This document shows, piece after piece, positions 23,197 to 35,056 of a DNA stretch of 64,000 bases. Below the pieces are notes generated by a model. The model had not been told where the DNA came from and did not search any database. It saw only the letters and a list, made by a program, of their open reading frames with translations. Every line of letters starts with the position of its first letter. The first letter of the stretch is position 1. The position numbers and the translations under genes were made by a program. Source of the DNA: Serripes groenlandicus (taxonomy: Eukaryota > Mollusca > Bivalvia > Cardiida > Cardiidae); the NCBI GenBank assembly GCA_031761405.1, contig JASEVX010000130.1, positions 79,501 through 143,500 on the forward strand, read 5' to 3'.

Positions 23197-23420
23197 CCTT
23201 AACCCGCCTCGTGATTGTAGTAATAGCGCGTTTGTGTCACAGGTTCGATCCCCAGCGGCTTCATATTAAAGACCTGAGCATGGTAGTTATAACTTTCCTT
23301 CCCTTGGTACTCAGGATAGTGATGATAGCGTTACAAGTGACCCTCTGGTGCTAGTGTACTACTGTGACAGCTAACTAACGCCATACTATAACTGATAAGG
23401 TGTTGGGAAAAAAAAGAAAA
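23197..23420 (+). mobile_element. SINE family H (second tRNA-headed SINE)
   Basis: Head with 'cacaggttcgatccccagcg' as B box, body 'cccttggtactcagg', 3' part 'ctaacgccatactataactg' and an A-rich end (about 23408-23428). The end resembles the text after the 40-bp array at 45.7 kb. Confidence 0.65.
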
Positions 23421-23705
23421 AGAAAAGGATATTGTTTTTTAACACAAGGTTTATTAAGTACAAATGCATAGACCTTCTACTTTATATGGGGGTTATTGTT
23501 TGTGCCTGTGTTAGATCAAGTTGTTGGTTCACGCATTGAACGCTTGAACTGTTATCTTCACTAACGGAAACCACCTATAAGATCTAAACAAACAATTGCT
23601 CTGTTAATTTTTACTAACTGATTACATGTAATAGATAAGCGGTTCACTTTCGCGTGAAATATCAGGCGTTGAGTATCAATGTTATCATAACAAAATAGGA
23701 AAACG

Positions 23706-24583
23706 AACACGAATACTTCTCCATATTACCACGAATACTTCTCTATATTACCACGAATACTTCTAATACCACGAATACTTCTTTATATTACCACGAATAC
23801 TTCTCCATATTACCACAAATACTTCTCCATATTACCACGAATACTTCTCTATATTACCACGAATACTTCTAATACCACGAATACTTCTCTATATTACCAC
23901 GAATACTTCTCCATATTACCACAAATACTTCTCCATATTAACACGAATACTTCTCTATATTACCACGAATACTTCTCTGTATTACCACGAATACTTCTCC
24001 ATATTACCACGAAAACTTCTCCATATTACCACGAATACTTCTCTATATTACCACGAATACTTCTCCATATTACCACAAATACTTCTCCATATTACCACGA
24101 ATACTTCTCTACATTACCACGAATACTTCTCCATATTACCACGAATACTTCTCCATATTGCCACGAATATATACTTCTCTATATTGCCACGAATACTTCT
24201 CTATATTACCACGAATACTTCTCCATATTACCACGAATACTTCTCTATATTACCACGAATACTTCTCTATATTACCACGAAAACTCCATATTACCACGAA
24301 TACTTCTCTATATTACCAGGAATACTTCTCTATATTACCACGAATACTTCTCTATATTACCACGAATACTTCTCTATATTACCACGAATACTTCTCTATA
24401 TTACCACGAATACTTCTCCATATTACCACGAATACTTCTCTATATTGCCACGTATACTTCTCCATATTACCACGAATACTTCTCCATATTACCACGAATA
24501 CTTCTCTATATTACCACGAAAACTTTTCTATATTACCACGAATACTTCTCCATATTAACACGAATACTTCTCCATATTACCAT
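23706..24583. repeat. 22-bp minisatellite, about 40 copies
   Basis: The unit is 'ccacgaatacttctctatat' plus TA, with a C/T alternative (ctccata/ctctata) and several short units ('ttctaataccacgaa'). It ends 10 bp before MITE C at 24594. Confidence 0.95.
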
Positions 24584-24593
24584 TTCATAACGG

Positions 24594-24808
24594 TTAACTC
24601 TTTCAGCGCCACAGGCAATATTGAGGTTTTTGCAAACAATGCTGATTTCAGGTGAGTCAGCTCGTAACGAGCTGTCTCACATGAAATCAGAATTGTTTGA
24701 CTTTTAGTTACCAAAATAGTCCAAAACTTTCATAAATTGAGAAATGGACACACCCGATTTTGAACATGGACGAGTCTACTTTAAACAATTCGGCGCTGAA
24801 AGAGTTAA
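24594..24808 (-). mobile_element. MITE family C, full length
   Basis: TTAACTCTTTCAGCGCCACA to 'ggcgctgaaagagttaa', central 'cagctcgtaacgagctg'. Orientation is opposite to the reference copy. Confidence 0.9.
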
Positions 24809-24920
24809 TACAAGATAAATCTGTTTTATACGGAAGAACAAGCTTTTGATAACGAAAGAAACCATTATCGAACTTAATATATATTGATTTAAACGGAACA
24901 CGGCAAGTTCATCCGGATAT

Positions 24921-25162
24921 CAAGGGATTGGCGTGAAACGGTTGTAACTAAAATTTGTTGTTTTTGTACCAAGGTTAATCATCTTGCCATAAAGCCTTTA
25001 TAAGCGTTGTATCATTTTTCTTGGTAAACAATAGGAATTTAGGTGCTCGTTATGAGCAATGGCACCTACATTTGCATTGTTTACAAAGGGGTCAAAATTG
25101 CCCCTAAATCAGGGTTTTCAAAATAGGTTTTTAGTTACAACAGTTTCACGCCAAGCCCTCGA
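24921..25162 (+). mobile_element. MITE family B, nearly complete
   Basis: 'gggattggcgtgaaacggtt' at the left, 'caacagtttcacgccaagcc' at the right. The centre reads 'ggtgctcgttatgagcaatg', missing part of one palindrome arm. Confidence 0.9.
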
Positions 25163-25711
25163 TATAACGTATTGTTAGTTTTAGATGTAAGAACTTTTCG
25201 AAATTAATGGATAATGAAATTGATTCTAAACGGATAAGCTGTATTTACTAGGATAACAATTAATGTAAAAGCTTGTTTCTCTATCTTCTCCATGCTTTGG
25301 ATACAATGTACGACCGAAGTAACATAATCATTCCGAGTGAATCAAACTGGATGCTGCCAGCAAATATTGTAATTTTTTCTTAGAGGAAAATTAACCAATT
25401 CATATTCAACTCGGTTGCTATTCAAGGCAATTCTACAGAAACGGCATGCAGAGATTCTGTAAGAACTTTCCTAACATATTGACAAAACACATATTTCAAT
25501 CTTGAAGATCCTATGAGAGAGGCATTTTTCAAACCAAACATTCCTTTGACATAAACATGGAATGAAAGATTGTTCAGAAGAATATTAGTAGTCGTTCATT
25601 GCCTCATGACAATAAAATCATCATATAAATCACGGCAACATATAACACAATATGAGACACATATTGACTTTTGTGAACAATACAGATCGAGGTCCTCCTG
25701 TACAGGATAAA
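25163..25711. other. Unannotated stretch
   Basis: No repeat family or coding exon recognised. Confidence 0.45.
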
Positions 25712-25713
25712 AG

Positions 25714-25855
25714 GTACAAGTTGGCTCTTGTGAAGCGTATAGATCCATATCCGACAGTGCATCCGTATAGTCAGATTAAGATTTATACTGTTCACATATC
25801 ACTTACACAAGCTTGTTCGACAATCCTGTCAGCTTGTCTTGATTCTGATGAGAAC
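25714..25855 (+). repeat. Interspersed repeat family G, copy 1
   Basis: Shares 'gtacaagttgg', 'ttacacaagcttgtt' and 'gattctga' in order and spacing with 47026-47165. Class unknown; no terminal repeats are visible. Confidence 0.55.
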
Positions 25856-25879
25856 CAACGAATGAACGAACGTATATAA

Positions 25880-26010
25880 GTATTGCATAAAGATGAAATC
25901 ATTGTGACAAAAGAAGAAATATCTAAGTATATGAGTAATTTCTCCTTTTGTCAGAAGGTTTTAAAATGTCGTCTGCTGCACACGCGCTAAAATGGGTGAG
26001 GAAGTGGTGA
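25880..26010. mobile_element. MITE family E, central and right part
   Basis: 'cattgtgacaaaagaagaaa' pairs with 'tttctccttttgtcagaagg', followed by 'gtcgtctgctgcacacgcg' and a worn 'gtgaggaagtggt' end. Confidence 0.6.
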
Positions 26011-26078
26011 AGTGTTTACTTATATCATAATACAGAACCAATAAGACCCGACTTCAATGAACGCGGCTTATATGATAT

Positions 26079-26335
26079 GAGCCGTCCCACGAGAAAACCA
26101 ACATTAAGGCCTCTGCGTAATGTATCGACCCAGATCAGCCTGCGCAATCCGCGCAGACTGATCCGGGCCGTCATATTCCGCCTCAGGGGAATAGAGGTAT
26201 AGAGTAATGATTCCTGAAAGATAAAATCCACAGGAGGCGATAAATGTCTGTCCGGGTTCGCCTGCGAGGCAAGCTTTAGCTGATCCGGGTACGCAGAGTA
26301 CATACACACTGTTGGTTTTCTCGCGTAACGGCTCA
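26079..26335 (-). mobile_element. MITE family D, full length
   Basis: 'gagccgtcccacgagaaaac' to 'ggttttctcgcgtaacggct'. The ends are flanked by 'atat', compatible with insertion into a TA-rich target. Confidence 0.9.
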
Positions 26336-26599
26336 TATATAGAAATAGATTTACAGTTATCACAACAAATCAAATGAATTGATATCCCCAAGAAGGCGAT
26401 TTATATTCGGTGTTACAATGTTCAAGCATTCAGTTATATGTAAGTGTTACTAAATGTTGTATCATTTCGTAGTTTGGTGTTTCAGTAAATGAATCAACCC
26501 ATAGGACAAACAACATCCGGATCTCTGAGACAAAATGTAGACTCTCATCCGTGAGTGTGAGAAGAATTACAGGTCTTAACTTATCTAGTCATACAAACA

Positions 26600-26690
26600 G
26601 TATTAAGTCGGCTTGTTTGATGCCATTTTCAACAGTGTTTCAGCTATATAAAAGCGCACAATCCGCAAAAAACACGTGCTTCCGGCTCTC
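26600..26690 (-). mobile_element. SINE family F, 3' end fragment
   Basis: 'gccattttcaacagtgtttc' followed by 'agctatataaaagcgcac' matches the 3' end of family F only. Confidence 0.45.
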
Positions 26691-26789
26691 TTGAACCGTT
26701 CTTCCATAAACCGTTATTTCTAAGTATATTTGTACATGTATCCTAGTACGAATTAAAGAACGATAGACATGCCATGTGAGTATGCCATT

Positions 26790-26996
26790 TTCCCCCGTAA
26801 TCTTCAGCATGCGGCTTTGAAAGCATCATGGAAACTGTCTATGAAAACAATAATATACAATAATAAGTATTGAATATAGTTTAAAACATTGTAGCAAAAT
26901 GTTAAATTGCATTTATCCTCTTGTCAGAATGTTTTCGAAAATAAAACACTGCAGGTGCGTCTTTTTATGCCAGCATCTGGTGGGAAATGGTTTAAC
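26790..26996. mobile_element. MITE family E, degenerate
   Basis: 'acattgtagcaaaatg', 'ctcttgtcagaatgttttcg' and the end 'tggtgggaaatggtttaa'. The left end is barely recognisable. Confidence 0.5.
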
Positions 26997-27038
26997 AAAT
27001 AAACGACAAGTTGTCCATGGTGTGCTTCATCTTGAGAT

Positions 27039-27301
27039 AAGCCGTTCCTCGAGAAAACCAACATTGTGGACTTTACGTAAAGTATCGATCCGAATCAGTC
27101 TAAGCATTCCGCGCAGGAAAACCTGGACAGACATTTTTCGCCTCCTGTGGATTTTCTGTTTCAGGAATCATTACTCTATACTTCTATCCCTCATTAGACG
27201 GAATGTGTCGACCCGGATTAGCCAGCGCGGATTGCGCATGCTGATCTGAGTCGATACATTACACAGAGTCCATAATTTTGGTTTTCTCGTGGAATGGCTC
27301 A
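27039..27301 (+). mobile_element. MITE family D, full length
   Basis: 'aagccgttcctcgagaaaac' to 'gttttctcgtggaatggctc', with the 'cctcctgtggattttctgtt' block in plus orientation. Confidence 0.9.
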
Positions 27302-27835
27302 AATTGTTAACGATAACAAAGGGCCATGTAGGCTCTAAGCTCTCGTAAAATGACTTAAGTGAAAATGTATGTTGCTACCTTTCACAGATAAAACTGATCT
27401 TAAATAATCCAGTTCTTCTCAAAAGAAGTATTGCTGAATGAAATCAGATAATACATGTCACTTTAAATCAACGGTACCAAATAATGACGTTTCTGGAGTA
27501 CTTCTTTAGAATTGGCGATGCCATAAATACGCTGAAATCAGAGTAAAATAATAATAAAGAATAAACAGAAATGCTGCGTGATTTATGCGTTGGTTTATTA
27601 CGGTGGTATTTAAAAGATAGTGGCGGTTTGGGAGTATTTCTTAAGAATTTGGCGAGGTCATAAATATGCGGAAATAATAGAAACAATTAATAACGAATAA
27701 AAAGAACACTGTGTGGTTTATAACTGTCTCCATTTTTCATATAAAAGGAGTTTTTGTATATCTATATTTCGTGCAATCCATAGTTTCCGTCAATATACAT
27801 TGTAGTAAAATTAAAGTTAATACAAAATCACACGG
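27302..27835. other. Unannotated stretch with a diverged internal duplication
   Basis: 'gaattggcgatgccataaat' near 27510 and 'aatttggcgaggtcataaat' near 27647 suggest a diverged duplication of about 140 bp. No gene recognised. Confidence 0.45.
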
Positions 27836-28000
27836 CCTAGCTCCTATAGCTTATGCCAGGGTTTGCTTGTTCGAACCCCAGATCGACAAATATTCTTTAC
27901 GACATTAGACAAAAGTCAATGCAACAAGCGCCATTCGTCGTCCTCCAATTGTGTAACAGTCCATGGGAAAAGCAGTCGCTCGGAAAGACTGTTGTGTTGA
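27836..28000 (+). mobile_element. SINE family F, 5' part
   Basis: B-box-like 'ttgttcgaaccccagatcg', then 'acaaaagtcaatgcaacaag', 'cattcgtcgtcctccaattg' and 'gaaaagcagtcgctcgg'. The 3' end is missing. Confidence 0.75.
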
Positions 28001-28119
28001 CATAGTAAACATTGAAAATGCAATTATGTGTTGGTTATATACGTATAAGGTAAATTATTCATCATTAAATAAGAAAAGAAAAACAAATGTTTGGGCTAAA
28101 TACTGTCTTTAAACAGTAG

Positions 28120-28305
28120 TTAAATGTACATGTTAAAAAATACACTCTCACACACATTAAATGTACATGTTAAAAATACACTCTCACACACATTAAATGT
28201 ACATGTTAAAAATACACTCTCACACACATTAAATGTACATGTTAAAAATACACTCTCACACACATTAAATGTACATGTTAAAAATACACTCTCACACACA
28301 TTAAA
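28120..28305. repeat. 36-bp tandem repeat, 5 copies
   Basis: Perfect units starting 'ttaaatgtacatgttaaaaa' (the first has one extra A). The CA-rich part 'ctctcacacaca' suggests growth from a microsatellite-like seed. Confidence 0.95.
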
Positions 28306-29340
28306 TTAGTTCTACCTTCTAAAGAAATGAATGATTTTTTCAGTAACTGTTACAAAACCTTCAGTGTGTTCGTGTCTCATGGGTAACGAACATCCGTTGT
28401 CTTCCACTGTAACGAATCAGTCTAATTTTATACATATTTCGCCATCAACAACGTCTAATTTCTGTATTATTCTCATGTAAATCTTTGAACTGATTAGGAG
28501 TATTAACAAAATATTCAATATTTGTCTCATTTGGTATGAATGTTTATGACTATTAAAAAACCGACATGGCTTGTATGTAATGAATCATGCTCGAACTAGT
28601 TAATTTTGCCTTGTTGAAATAGCTCGTGCTTTGAGAATGCATTCAGACTAAATGTGGGACTTTCAGTTCTCTTAAAGAAGGTTTACTTAAGTATCGCTAA
28701 ATTGATCTGCTATAGACGTGCGACTTTTCGAAAGCAATCCTCTATAATTAGTCATTTTTTCTCCTGCATCAACCGGGTGTAGACGACTTTTATGAGTATC
28801 GTTCCAGGCTCAATTAACTATTTATATTGCACTAGTGGTTGTGGTGTTATGTTTTGCGTTTAAAGGAGCTGTATGGGAAGGCATCAGGCAGCATCCTTCT
28901 CTACACTTGTGTTCAGAATATAATAGAATATATCTTATTAACTTATACAACATAGATGTATCTCGTCATACAAAACATATTTATAAATGTATAAAAGAAG
29001 ATCAGACACGATTACATCAATACATACTTATTGTGTAAGATTTGTTTTTGATACCATATACTACGTAGAGGATTAACACTTTCGTATGTAACTATGATTA
29101 TACGCATGGTGAACATATATAGAAGAATGGTTATATATATATTACTATGTTTACGTTAAGTTCGTCCTATGATGTAAACGAGGGAACACCGGTAACATGC
29201 ATCAACACGTGAAGTAACTTCTGGTTGTTGGTTGTAAACTATAGTGATCGTTTGTACTTAAGAGAAGCTACTCTCATCTATTTATTTAATCACCCACAAA
29301 TAACCGTTTCAGCATGCAGACGCATGTCGATGCCTCCGTG
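28306..29340. other. Unannotated stretch
   Basis: About 1 kb with no repeat family I recognise and no supported exon. The small plus ORF at 28835-29038 has no identifiable motif. Confidence 0.45.
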
Positions 29341-29550
29341 TAATATTTAACAACTTTCATCATACAGCAAATTGCAGTAGATAACTATAAAAACATACCC
29401 ACATAAATGAGGGAAATCTCAATTATTAAATGGAGCTGAAAATATAATGGCAAATGGATAAATTGCTCATTATGCGCAATTTCTCCTTTTACCAGAATGT
29501 TTTTAAAAGTCGTCTGATGCAGATGCGTCAGAAAGCGTCTATATGGGGGA
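29341..29550 (+). mobile_element. MITE family E
   Basis: 'atacagcaaattgcagtaga' start, centre 'attgctcattatgcgcaatt' and right end 'gcgtctatatgggggaaag'. The left end is fused to a second fragment. Confidence 0.6.
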
Positions 29551-29763
29551 AAGTAATAATATCATTCTCCTGAATAAGTGGAAACGTTTGACATGCTCGG
29601 ATTGCCAACAATATGGCTCAACAATGCGCCAATAGCACAGGCTGCACAAAATATGGGAAATCAAAAATACAACCTTATTTTGCAGAGGTAGTATACAGCG
29701 TGATAAAGGCTAACTATCGGTTAGGTAATGACTTTGAAAACGTTCAACAATCTACTCAAAACT

Positions 29764-30021
29764 GTGCCTGCGAGAAACCCAACATTATGGCCTCTGCGTA
29801 ATGTATCTACCCAGATCAGCATGCGCAGTCCTCGCAGCATTATCCGGACTGAAACATTCCGTCTCAGGGGGATAGAGGTATAGATTAATGATTCATGAAA
29901 CAGAAAATACACATAAGGCGAACAGTGTAGATCCGAGGAATCCTGCACGGCATGCTTAGACTGATCCGGGTCGATACTTTACGCAGAGTCCACAATGTTG
30001 GTTTTCTCGCGGGACGGCTCA
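29764..30021 (-). mobile_element. MITE family D, near full length
   Basis: Left end worn ('tgcctgcgagaaacccaac'), right end 'gttttctcgcgggacggctc' intact. Directly followed by another D copy in the same orientation. Confidence 0.88.
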
Positions 30022-30029
30022 TATCAATA

Positions 30030-30259
30030 TATCTGCGTAATGTATCGACCAGATCAGCCTGCGCTGTCCGCGCAGACTGATCCGGCCGACACATTCCGTC
30101 TTAGGGGGATAGATGTATACAGTAGTTATTCCTGAAACAGAAGATCCACAGGATACGTACAGTGTCGGTCCAGGCAGGCCCGTGTGGCATGGTTAAGCTG
30201 ATCCGGGTCGATACTTTACGCAGAGTCCACAATGTTGGTTTTCTCGCGGGACGGCTCAT
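30030..30259 (-). mobile_element. MITE family D, sub-type lacking the first end
   Basis: Starts 'atctgcgtaatgtatcgacc' just 8 bp after the previous D copy and ends 'ttttctcgcgggacggctca'. Same breakpoint as 21354. Confidence 0.88.
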
Positions 30260-30410
30260 ATCTATACATGACATTATAAGTAGCAAACGGAGTATGAAAC
30301 ATTGTGGCATCATGGACAATGTCTCTCTGTTCAGCTATGTTTTCTAAAGCCACCTACTGCAGATGCGTCAACATGCGTAAACCTGTAGGCCAGGGTTAAC
30401 ATGAACATAC

Positions 30411-30709
30411 CAGTTGGTTGATTTTGTCTCAACGCCGTTTTCAACAATTTTTCATTCATAGCATGGCAGCCAGTTCACCTACTCATATGTTTCCTAGCTT
30501 TCTCACACAAGTACTACACACAACATTCTTTCCAAGCAACTGACTGTCTTTCCACATAGACTGTTGGCCCATTTTGTGAAAGACGAATAACGCATGTCAC
30601 AGTAACTTTAGTCAAACGTCGGAAAGAATATTGGCCGAGCAGGTATTCGAACTCACAAGCCCTGGATTGACAGACAGCCCGCGTCGTAACATACTACCGG
30701 GGCTCGGCT
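30411..30709 (-). mobile_element. SINE family F, full length (best minus copy)
   Basis: On the minus strand it runs from 'agccccggtagtatgttac' (decayed A box) through 'gtgagttcgaatacctgct' (B box), 'gttggaaag'-like body blocks and 'cacatagactgttggccc' to 'caacgccgttttcaac' and a TTG-rich tail. The 40-bp block that is expanded near 14.2 kb is single here. Confidence 0.86.
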
Positions 30710-30711
30710 AT

Positions 30712-31310
30712 GAAAATACCAGAAGAACATAAACAATATACGGCTGCGTCCGGTAGGAATGCACCATCATTAGTATTGTAGCCTTTTAAAATGGTTCGGT
30801 CTCGATAGCTGATACCCACAGTATGTCAGTCACGTCTCGACAGAAACTTAAAATTGGACCTTTTAATATTTTCAATGGCGAAATGATATTAAAATAGCAA
30901 TATCTCTGTAACTATTAACGCTAATGATGGATGGACCTTATACTTCTACCATTTGAATATTTGACACTTTTATTGGCCCGGCTTGTGATCGATCGTCTGT
31001 GTCTGCAGTAGGGGGGAGGGTTATGTGGAAAGACCAGAAGAACATTCATAAGGCACGTTGTTCGTTGAACAGGCAACATAAAGCAATGAGTTTTCATAGC
31101 CGATTTCTACAGTATTCTACTCACGTCTCGGTATATAGTTAAAGTTGGACTATTCAACATATTCAATGACAAAATAATATTCATCAGCAATATCTCCGTA
31201 ACCATCAACCCTGGTTAAAGGTGAAACAACGCCTGATTTTTTTTATAGCTGACACTTTTATAGGCCTTGATAAAGATCGATCATCTGCAATAAGGACAAG
31301 GTAAATCATT
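30712..31310. repeat. Diverged tandem duplication, two units of about 290-310 bp
   Basis: Unit 1 (30712-31022) and unit 2 (31024-31303) share in order 'accagaagaacat', 'cacgtctcg', 'agcaatatctc', 'gacacttttat' and 'gatcgatc'. The units precede the 13-bp array. Nature unknown. Confidence 0.7.
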
Positions 31311-31316
31311 GTAAAC

Positions 31317-31976
31317 AGTCACGTTAGGAATACACGTCATACAATCACGTTAGAAAATTACGTTATACAGTCACGTTAGACAGTCACGTTCTACAGTCAT
31401 GTTAGACAGTCACGTTAGACAGTCACGTTAGACAGTCATGTTAGACAGTCACGTTAGAAAGATACCTTATACAGTCACGTTAGACAGTCACGTTAGACAG
31501 ACACGTTAGACAGTCACGTTATACAGTCACGTTAGACAGTCGCGTAAGACAGTCACATTAGACAGTCACGTAAGACAGTCACGTTAGAAAGGTACATTAT
31601 ACAGTCACATTAGACAGTCACGTAATCATTAGACAGTCACGTAAGACAGTCCACGTAAGACAGTCACGTAAGACAGTCCACGTTAGACAGCCACGTTAGA
31701 CAGTCACGTGAGACAGTCACGTTAGACAGTCACGTAAGGCAGTCACATTAGACAGTCACGTGAGACAGTCACGTGAGACAGTCACGTGAGACAGTCACGT
31801 TAGACAGTCATGTCAGACAGTCACGTTATACAGTCACGTTAGACAGTAACGTTAGACAATCACGTTAGACAGTCACGTTAGACAGTCATGTAAGACAGCC
31901 ACGTTAGACAGTCACGTTATACAGTCACGTTAGACAGTCACGTAAGACAGTCACGTTATACAGTCACGTTAGACAG
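31317..31976. repeat. 13-bp minisatellite, about 50 copies
   Basis: The unit 'cagtcacgttaga' varies as 'cagtcacgtaaga', 'cagtcatgttaga' and 'cagtccacgtaaga'. Unit length is nearly constant, but several 14-bp and rearranged units occur. Confidence 0.94.
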
Positions 31977-31994
31977 TCCCCATTACGCAATGTT

Positions 31995-32188
31995 TTAACT
32001 CTTTCACTGCCGAATTTCAACGAGTCGACTGTTCCATGTTGATAATTGGACCACTCCATTTTTCGTGTTTTAATAAATAGGTATGTTTTAATGTCTTAGT
32101 GGCAAACAGTGCGAATTACAAGAGATACAGCCCTTTATGAGTCGTCTAACCTGAATTTGCATTTTTTGCAGAATCCTGTTAGAGTTAA
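31995..32188 (+). mobile_element. MITE family C, degenerate
   Basis: TTAACTCTTTCACTGCCGAA to 'gttagagttaa'. The central palindrome has decayed to 'acagccctttatgagtcgtc'. TTAA is retained at both ends. Confidence 0.75.
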
Positions 32189-32941
32189 TTTGTTCGTCTT
32201 CATAGCAACACAGATCTGCAGAGAAAGTCTCGGAATAACGAGTTGTAAAAACAGTCTTCAAGTAATAAATAGATCTTGTTTGTTTTAATAGTGTTTTACG
32301 TCGCTTTCAGTAACGTCGCGGTGATACCCGGATGGATTAAATACCAGTTATATCGATAAGCTAATCCTTACACCGATGGATGGGTCAGTCTTAACGTCAC
32401 TTCTGCAGACGTATAAGCGCTATGGAAGGAAGCCTTTTTTCCCATTCTCAAAGTTATTACGTAAACCCAAAGATCGCTCAAGCCATTTTTGTAACTGTGA
32501 TGTAATGCACTCAGAGCTATGTCATCTATGCATGTGTTGTAATAAGCGTAGAAAGCATGCTTTAATAAAAACAAATGCAAGTCTAGTTAATTACAAAGTA
32601 GAGTATCAAATTTATGCTGTGATTTCCTACAACATTTTAACGATAACCATGATGCAACGTGAATTCTGGAGACTTCAAAAGTAATCAGGGTTAAGCACGC
32701 GCCTTACAATCATTAATGAGCTTATAAATATTGCAAACTTCACCAGCGCTTGCGTGACATAGACTGATTAACGCAAATAAACGTGACCCTCATTATTTAT
32801 TTAGCGAGAAAAATTAAGAATTATGTAACAAATTTGTGTTTGATGGGGCCAAGAATAGATCGATGCCTTGTCTTCTAGACGAATGAGACGGCGTTTAGTT
32901 ATATTATGAATTCTTAAATTCAAGCAAGTGCAAAAATAAAG
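32189..32941. other. Unannotated stretch
   Basis: No repeat family recognised. The plus ORF at 32376-32684 (102 codons) and an overlapping minus ORF have no signal peptide, domain or clear splice sites, so I leave them uncalled. Confidence 0.45.
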
Positions 32942-33182
32942 GAGTCATTCCACGAGAAAACCAACATTGTTGACACTGCGTAAAGTATCGACCCGGATCG
33001 TCCTTAGCATGCCGCGCAGGCAATCCCGGCCAGATCATTTTCGCCTCCTGTGAATTTTCTGTTTCTGGACGCGTTATCTATACCTCTATCCCCTTAGACG
33101 GAATGTGTCGGTCCGGATTAGCCTGATCTGGGTCTATACATTACGCAGAGTCCATACTGTTGGTTTTCTCATGGAATGGCTC
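32942..33182 (+). mobile_element. MITE family D, with internal deletion
   Basis: 'gagtcattccacgagaaaac' to 'ttttctcatggaatggctca'. The 'gcgcggactgcgcaggc' palindrome region is deleted ('gattagcctgatctgggt'). Confidence 0.88.
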
Positions 33183-34869
33183 ATATCAACATGTTGATCA
33201 GGTGTTTTTATCAAACGCATGTTGACTTCTTTTTTTCTAAAAGGTGCACATACTAACTAGAACTTATTAATGTTGACCCCTGAGCAACTTGTTCAATAAT
33301 GTTTGTCATCATTTGTGCACTTACTTTTGATGTTAAAAAAATGTTATTTTCTTTTAAAATGAATGAAAATACATTCATTTTATGATAGTGTATATGAGAG
33401 GTGCTACATGAAAACCAACCGTAACGTAATTATAACAGGGTTTGTGTACACAGTCTTGCTTGCACATCCATGCTCAGTATTCAAAATGGAAACTCATTTA
33501 CAGAAGTTTCTTGATGCCTACTATGACTAATTTGTGAACAGTGCAGAACCAGATAAGACTGGCTGATCTGATTCTACACGGGTCGTAATGCGTTACGGTT
33601 GGTCTTCGTAGAACGCCGATCTATCTGTGTAGAGAAGCGGTCAGGATCCGAATATTTGTAATCACATAGGTGTGTCAAATAACAGTTATAGTCGAGATAT
33701 TCGGATTTAGGCAAGGGTAAAAAAATGATGAATAGTATGTTTTGGGTACGTTTTAGGGTAAATGGTTGATTTCAATGTTTATAAATGTGAAAAGTAAGAT
33801 CTCAACATGGGTTAGTTTTCTGTGGTCGAACCAATTTCTCTTTCCGTTATTAGGGACAGGCATGTGACAATACTACTTGCGGAGCTAGGCGTGAATTTAG
33901 AGGTAAATTTAAATACCAGCTTTCGCGTCCAAGAATGCTTGAAAAGGAGCTGGAAACATGTTATGTTTATCTGTCTGCATCCATTATTTGCCTATTGTTA
34001 CGAGAATCTATGCAGCTCTTCAAATTTTGACCAAACCCCTGCGTGTTTTTTATTGGATGAATTTTAGAGTATAAGGGCAAAATTGCTATTACGTTGTTTT
34101 CACCCTGTTTCAGACTACTTTTGTGGCGAATTATTATCCTAAAGTTGACTGAGAGTGTGAATTCTAGTAAATATCTAATAATTCTGGCCCTCCTTAATAC
34201 AGGAAAACGCTTATAATAATACCAGAATGGACATTACGAGACATATTAAGAGAACCCAAGTTGGAGTTTCCCCGACTAACAGTAATTCAGCTTCCAACAG
34301 TGCATTGCCACCAGAAACAGAGATCGAACGGTGCCTGATACAAATCGTCTACGTAACACTAGATCCAACCCTCGGCACTTTACGACCAGGGCATTTCCTG
34401 ATCAGCCTGCACCATCACGCTCTACGGCCACGATCTGGCCTGTTCGACATGAAGTCCTACAAACATATCAGATGGTTCTAGAGAAATGCTAAGATTTTTG
34501 GGATGTCGATTTTCGTGTGACCTGGTCCAGGTGAATGCAGATCAATAACATGGTGGGTTGGCTGTTATCAATAATGGAGATGTATGCCCAATTATATGAT
34601 AAGGTTAAAATATACTACGTTCAATTAAGTGATAGTATACATGAAAATAGGCAAAATGCAATTGGACGGATTCAATTCCAAAGTTGCCAAACTAAATCGT
34701 TAAGCAATGTGTCGTTATGCTTGTTTGGAATCGAGTTAATATCCAATTATATGTACGCCCTTGGGGCTCGTAACATACCATCGAGCAAGCAGGCTAATTT
34801 TTCAATTTTGAAAATATTTTCTTAAATATTCAAGTAACACAATGCCGTTGGGGCTAAACCATATATTAT
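33183..34869. other. Longest stretch without recognised repeats
   Basis: About 1.7 kb. Three plus ORFs (33822-34067, 34227-34481, 34535-34825) lie in a row in different frames, without a recognisable domain or convincing splice sites joining them. The middle one is Pro/Ser/Thr-rich with less AT than its surroundings. It could hold exons or a decayed gene, but I cannot support either. Confidence 0.4.
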
Positions 34870-35056
34870 GAGCCGTCCCGCGAGAAAACCAACAGTGTGG
34901 ACTCTGCGTAAAGTATGGACCCGGACCAGCCTAAGCACGCCGCGCAGGTTTCCACGGATAGACACTTCTCGCCTCCTGTGGTTTTTCTGTTTCAGGAATC
35001 ATTACTCTATACATTTATCCCACTGAAACGGAATGTGTCGGCCCGGATCAGTCTAT
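34870..35056 (+). mobile_element. MITE family D, 3'-truncated
   Basis: An intact left end, 'gagccgtcccgcgagaaaac', and the body down to 'gtgtcggcccggatcagtct', after which family D text stops. Confidence 0.87.

Noticed and set aside
24158..24655. 165-codon repetitive ORF
   Set aside because: Comes from the 22-bp array and then runs into a MITE C end.
29721..30319. Recurring peptides such as ARKPTLWTLRKVSTRISL in many ORFs
   Set aside because: They are translations of MITE family D in one frame, appear in both orientations with stops and indels, and come from a non-coding element.
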